Shown piece by piece: positions 62,880 through 64,000 of a stretch of DNA of 64,000 nucleotides. The notes below the pieces were generated by a model. It ran no database searches, was not told the DNA's origin, and saw only the letters and a program-made list of their open reading frames with translations. The stretch is from Atriophallophorus winterbourni (Eukaryota > Platyhelminthes > Trematoda > Plagiorchiida > Microphallidae): NCBI GenBank assembly GCA_013407085.1, contig JACCGJ010024105.1, positions 23,463 to 87,462 of the forward strand, given 5' to 3'. Position numbers and translations under genes: made by a program. How positions within the stretch are numbered: the stretch's first letter is position 1; each line of letters starts with the position of its first letter.

Positions 62880-64000
62880 AGTAATTCAAAGTAATTCAAA
62901 GTTTTAATGGTCCAAAAAGTAGATACTTTACAGTAACCACAGATTGAAAATATAGGGAATTCATAAAAACAACACAAATGTTTTATACACATGGAAAGTC
63001 AGCACGTGTATTCAGGTGCAGGTTGGGTTTGGTCAACATATACTTGTCAAGTTCAGCCTTGAACATGTTCAGGCTTGTTGCGCAAATGATATGTGGGGGC
63101 AGGGAGTTCCATAGAAAACAGACTCTGACAGCAAAGAAAAACCTTCGACAATTTGATCTGGAGTGTGGAATAATTAACTTGTATCCATGCGATCTGCTAC
63201 CACGTGCTTCTTGCCGATGAAACAGGTGTTCAAGTGGGTGATCCACTGTATGCAGAATGTTGAAAAGCAGGATCAAGTCACCCCTGAGACGACGGTACGA
63301 AAAGTCAAAGAGGTTTAGTGTTGCAATCCGCTCCTCGTATGGCCTGTTGTATAGCCCGGTCACCAGTTTTGTAGCGCGGTGGTATACCCGTTGCAGCAAG
63401 TTCATGTCCTTATGTAACCATGGGGACCATTCTTGAACAGCATACTCCATTGTTGCTCTGATATAGGTGTTAATTATACGTGGGAGTATCTGCTTTGAGA
63501 AACGACCAAAGATCCTTCTGAGCAATGCTAAGATTTGGCAGGACTTTTTGTATACAACAGAACAGTGCCGTGAAGACTTCAGGTTACTGCTAATCCACAC
63601 GCCCAGGTCTTTCTCTTCAGTAACCCATGAAAGTTGCTGAGATCCCAGAGAGTATGTGAATTCGAATGATTTACCGACGTTTAACATTTTACATTTTTGG
63701 ATGTTGAATGGTAAGCAGTTCCGCAAGGCCAATTATGAAGTGCTTCGAGATCTTTTTGCAGAATTTCGACATCTTATATGGTGCGTATGATAGTCCAGAC
63801 TTTGATGTCATCCGCAAATAAAATGATTTTTGGTACGATTCAGGTATATCATTCGCGAACGAGGAAGAGTATTGGCCCCAAGGACGAGCTTGAGGTACGC
63901 CCACTTGTAACTTTATGGGCTGATAGTGCCCCAGTCACCTCTAACCCTTTATAACTACCAGTTCAATAGTCCTGTATGCAGTCAGTAACTGCGCATACCC
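62880..64000 (-). mobile_element. E-family CR1 LINE, copy 2, running past the window end
   Basis: Minus strand: AATTCAAAGT tail units at 62880-62902, RT C-terminal frame (62983-63732), then upstream RT sequence to 64000. It is nearly identical to copy 1 over 62880-63725. It is inserted in the gag of the Ty3-like element. Confidence 0.8.
62983..63732 (-). CDS. E-family LINE RT C-terminal domain, copy 2
   Basis: An open frame of 249 residues reading FNIQKCKMLNVGKSFEFTYS, TEEKDLGVWISSNLKSSRH, INTYIRATMEYAVQEWSPWL, FDFSYRRLRGDLILLF and FFAVRVCFLWNSLPPHII. This is the thumb and C-terminal domain of a CR1 RT. The palm with the FADD box lies to the right in another frame (63689-63904, where it reads SFANDIPESYQ and FYLRMTSKSGL), so the catalytic motif is altered or frameshifted. 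Among the best preserved LINE frames in the window. Confidence 0.7.
   Translation of the reverse strand: MALRNCLPFNIQKCKMLNVGKSFEFTYSLGSQQLSWVTEEKDLGVWISSNLKSSRHCSVVYKKSCQILALLRRIFGRFSKQILPRIINTYIRATMEYAVQEWSPWLHKDMNLLQRVYHRATKLVTGLYNRPYEERIATLNLFDFSYRRLRGDLILLFNILHTVDHPLEHLFHRQEARGSRSHGYKLIIPHSRSNCRRFFFAVRVCFLWNSLPPHIICATSLNMFKAELDKYMLTKPNLHLNTRADFPCV

Noticed and set aside
1..64000. tRNA, rRNA or CRISPR arrays
   Set aside because: I saw no cloverleaf-compatible A/B box pair, no rRNA core sequence and no regularly spaced short repeats with unique spacers. Tandem repeats present are microsatellites and LINE tails.

Overview
The window looks like AT-rich chromosomal DNA from a metazoan, most probably a trematode flatworm (schistosome-like). 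The only cellular gene I can support has five introns of 26-34 bp plus one of 16.6 kb, a pattern familiar from trematodes. The repeat mix (CsRn1/Boudicca-like Ty3 element, BEL/Pao element, CR1-type and RTE-type LINEs, Penelope-like elements, pogo-like transposon) also fits. No sequence search was possible, so the species is not assigned.

1-7,310: a BEL/Pao retrotransposon (minus) sits inside the protease of a Ty3/gypsy element (plus). The BEL ORF is open for about 1,019 codons but lacks the RT core and RNase H. The gypsy element keeps RT, RNase H, most of integrase and a 3' LTR. 7,330-18,640: a nested LINE stack on the minus strand. A CR1-like LINE with a PHD-type ORF1 (family B) is split by a nearly full-length LINE (family A, about 9,769-15,142) and by a second LINE (family F). 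19,000-30,370: mostly old, degraded DNA containing a pogo-like transposon with 24-bp TIRs and TA target duplications (21,399-22,595), LINE fragments and an RTE 5' piece. 30,385-33,145: a second B copy (plus). 34,245-35,260: a D-family LINE split by a Penelope-like insertion carrying hammerhead-like cores. 35,923-39,972: a small LTR element with a perfect 5-bp target duplication (CGGGT); a D-family LINE has jumped into its right LTR.

40,775-58,325: an RMDN (regulator of microtubule dynamics, FAM82) family gene reconstructed from seven exons, 798 nt including stop, 265 aa, with every splice phase consistent. Its third intron (41,220-57,819) holds an RTE LINE of about 4.1 kb, an RTE 5' fragment, several CR1-type LINEs, Penelope-like fragments and a 211-bp fold-back element. 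Exons 4-7 lie between two inverted copies of a block of about 1.2 kb (55,055-56,460 and 59,560-61,520). 58,560-64,000: a fold-back fragment, a Penelope-like element interrupted by an E-family LINE, an internally deleted Ty3-like element (gag joined to integrase) and a second, nearly identical E-family LINE running off the window.

The window is therefore one conserved gene embedded in a transposon graveyard with many datable nested insertions. The most notable items are the RMDN gene architecture, two independently deleted LTR elements that keep gag plus integrase, hammerhead-like cores in the Penelope ends, a hairpin shared by 3' regions of different LINE families, and the fold-back element.
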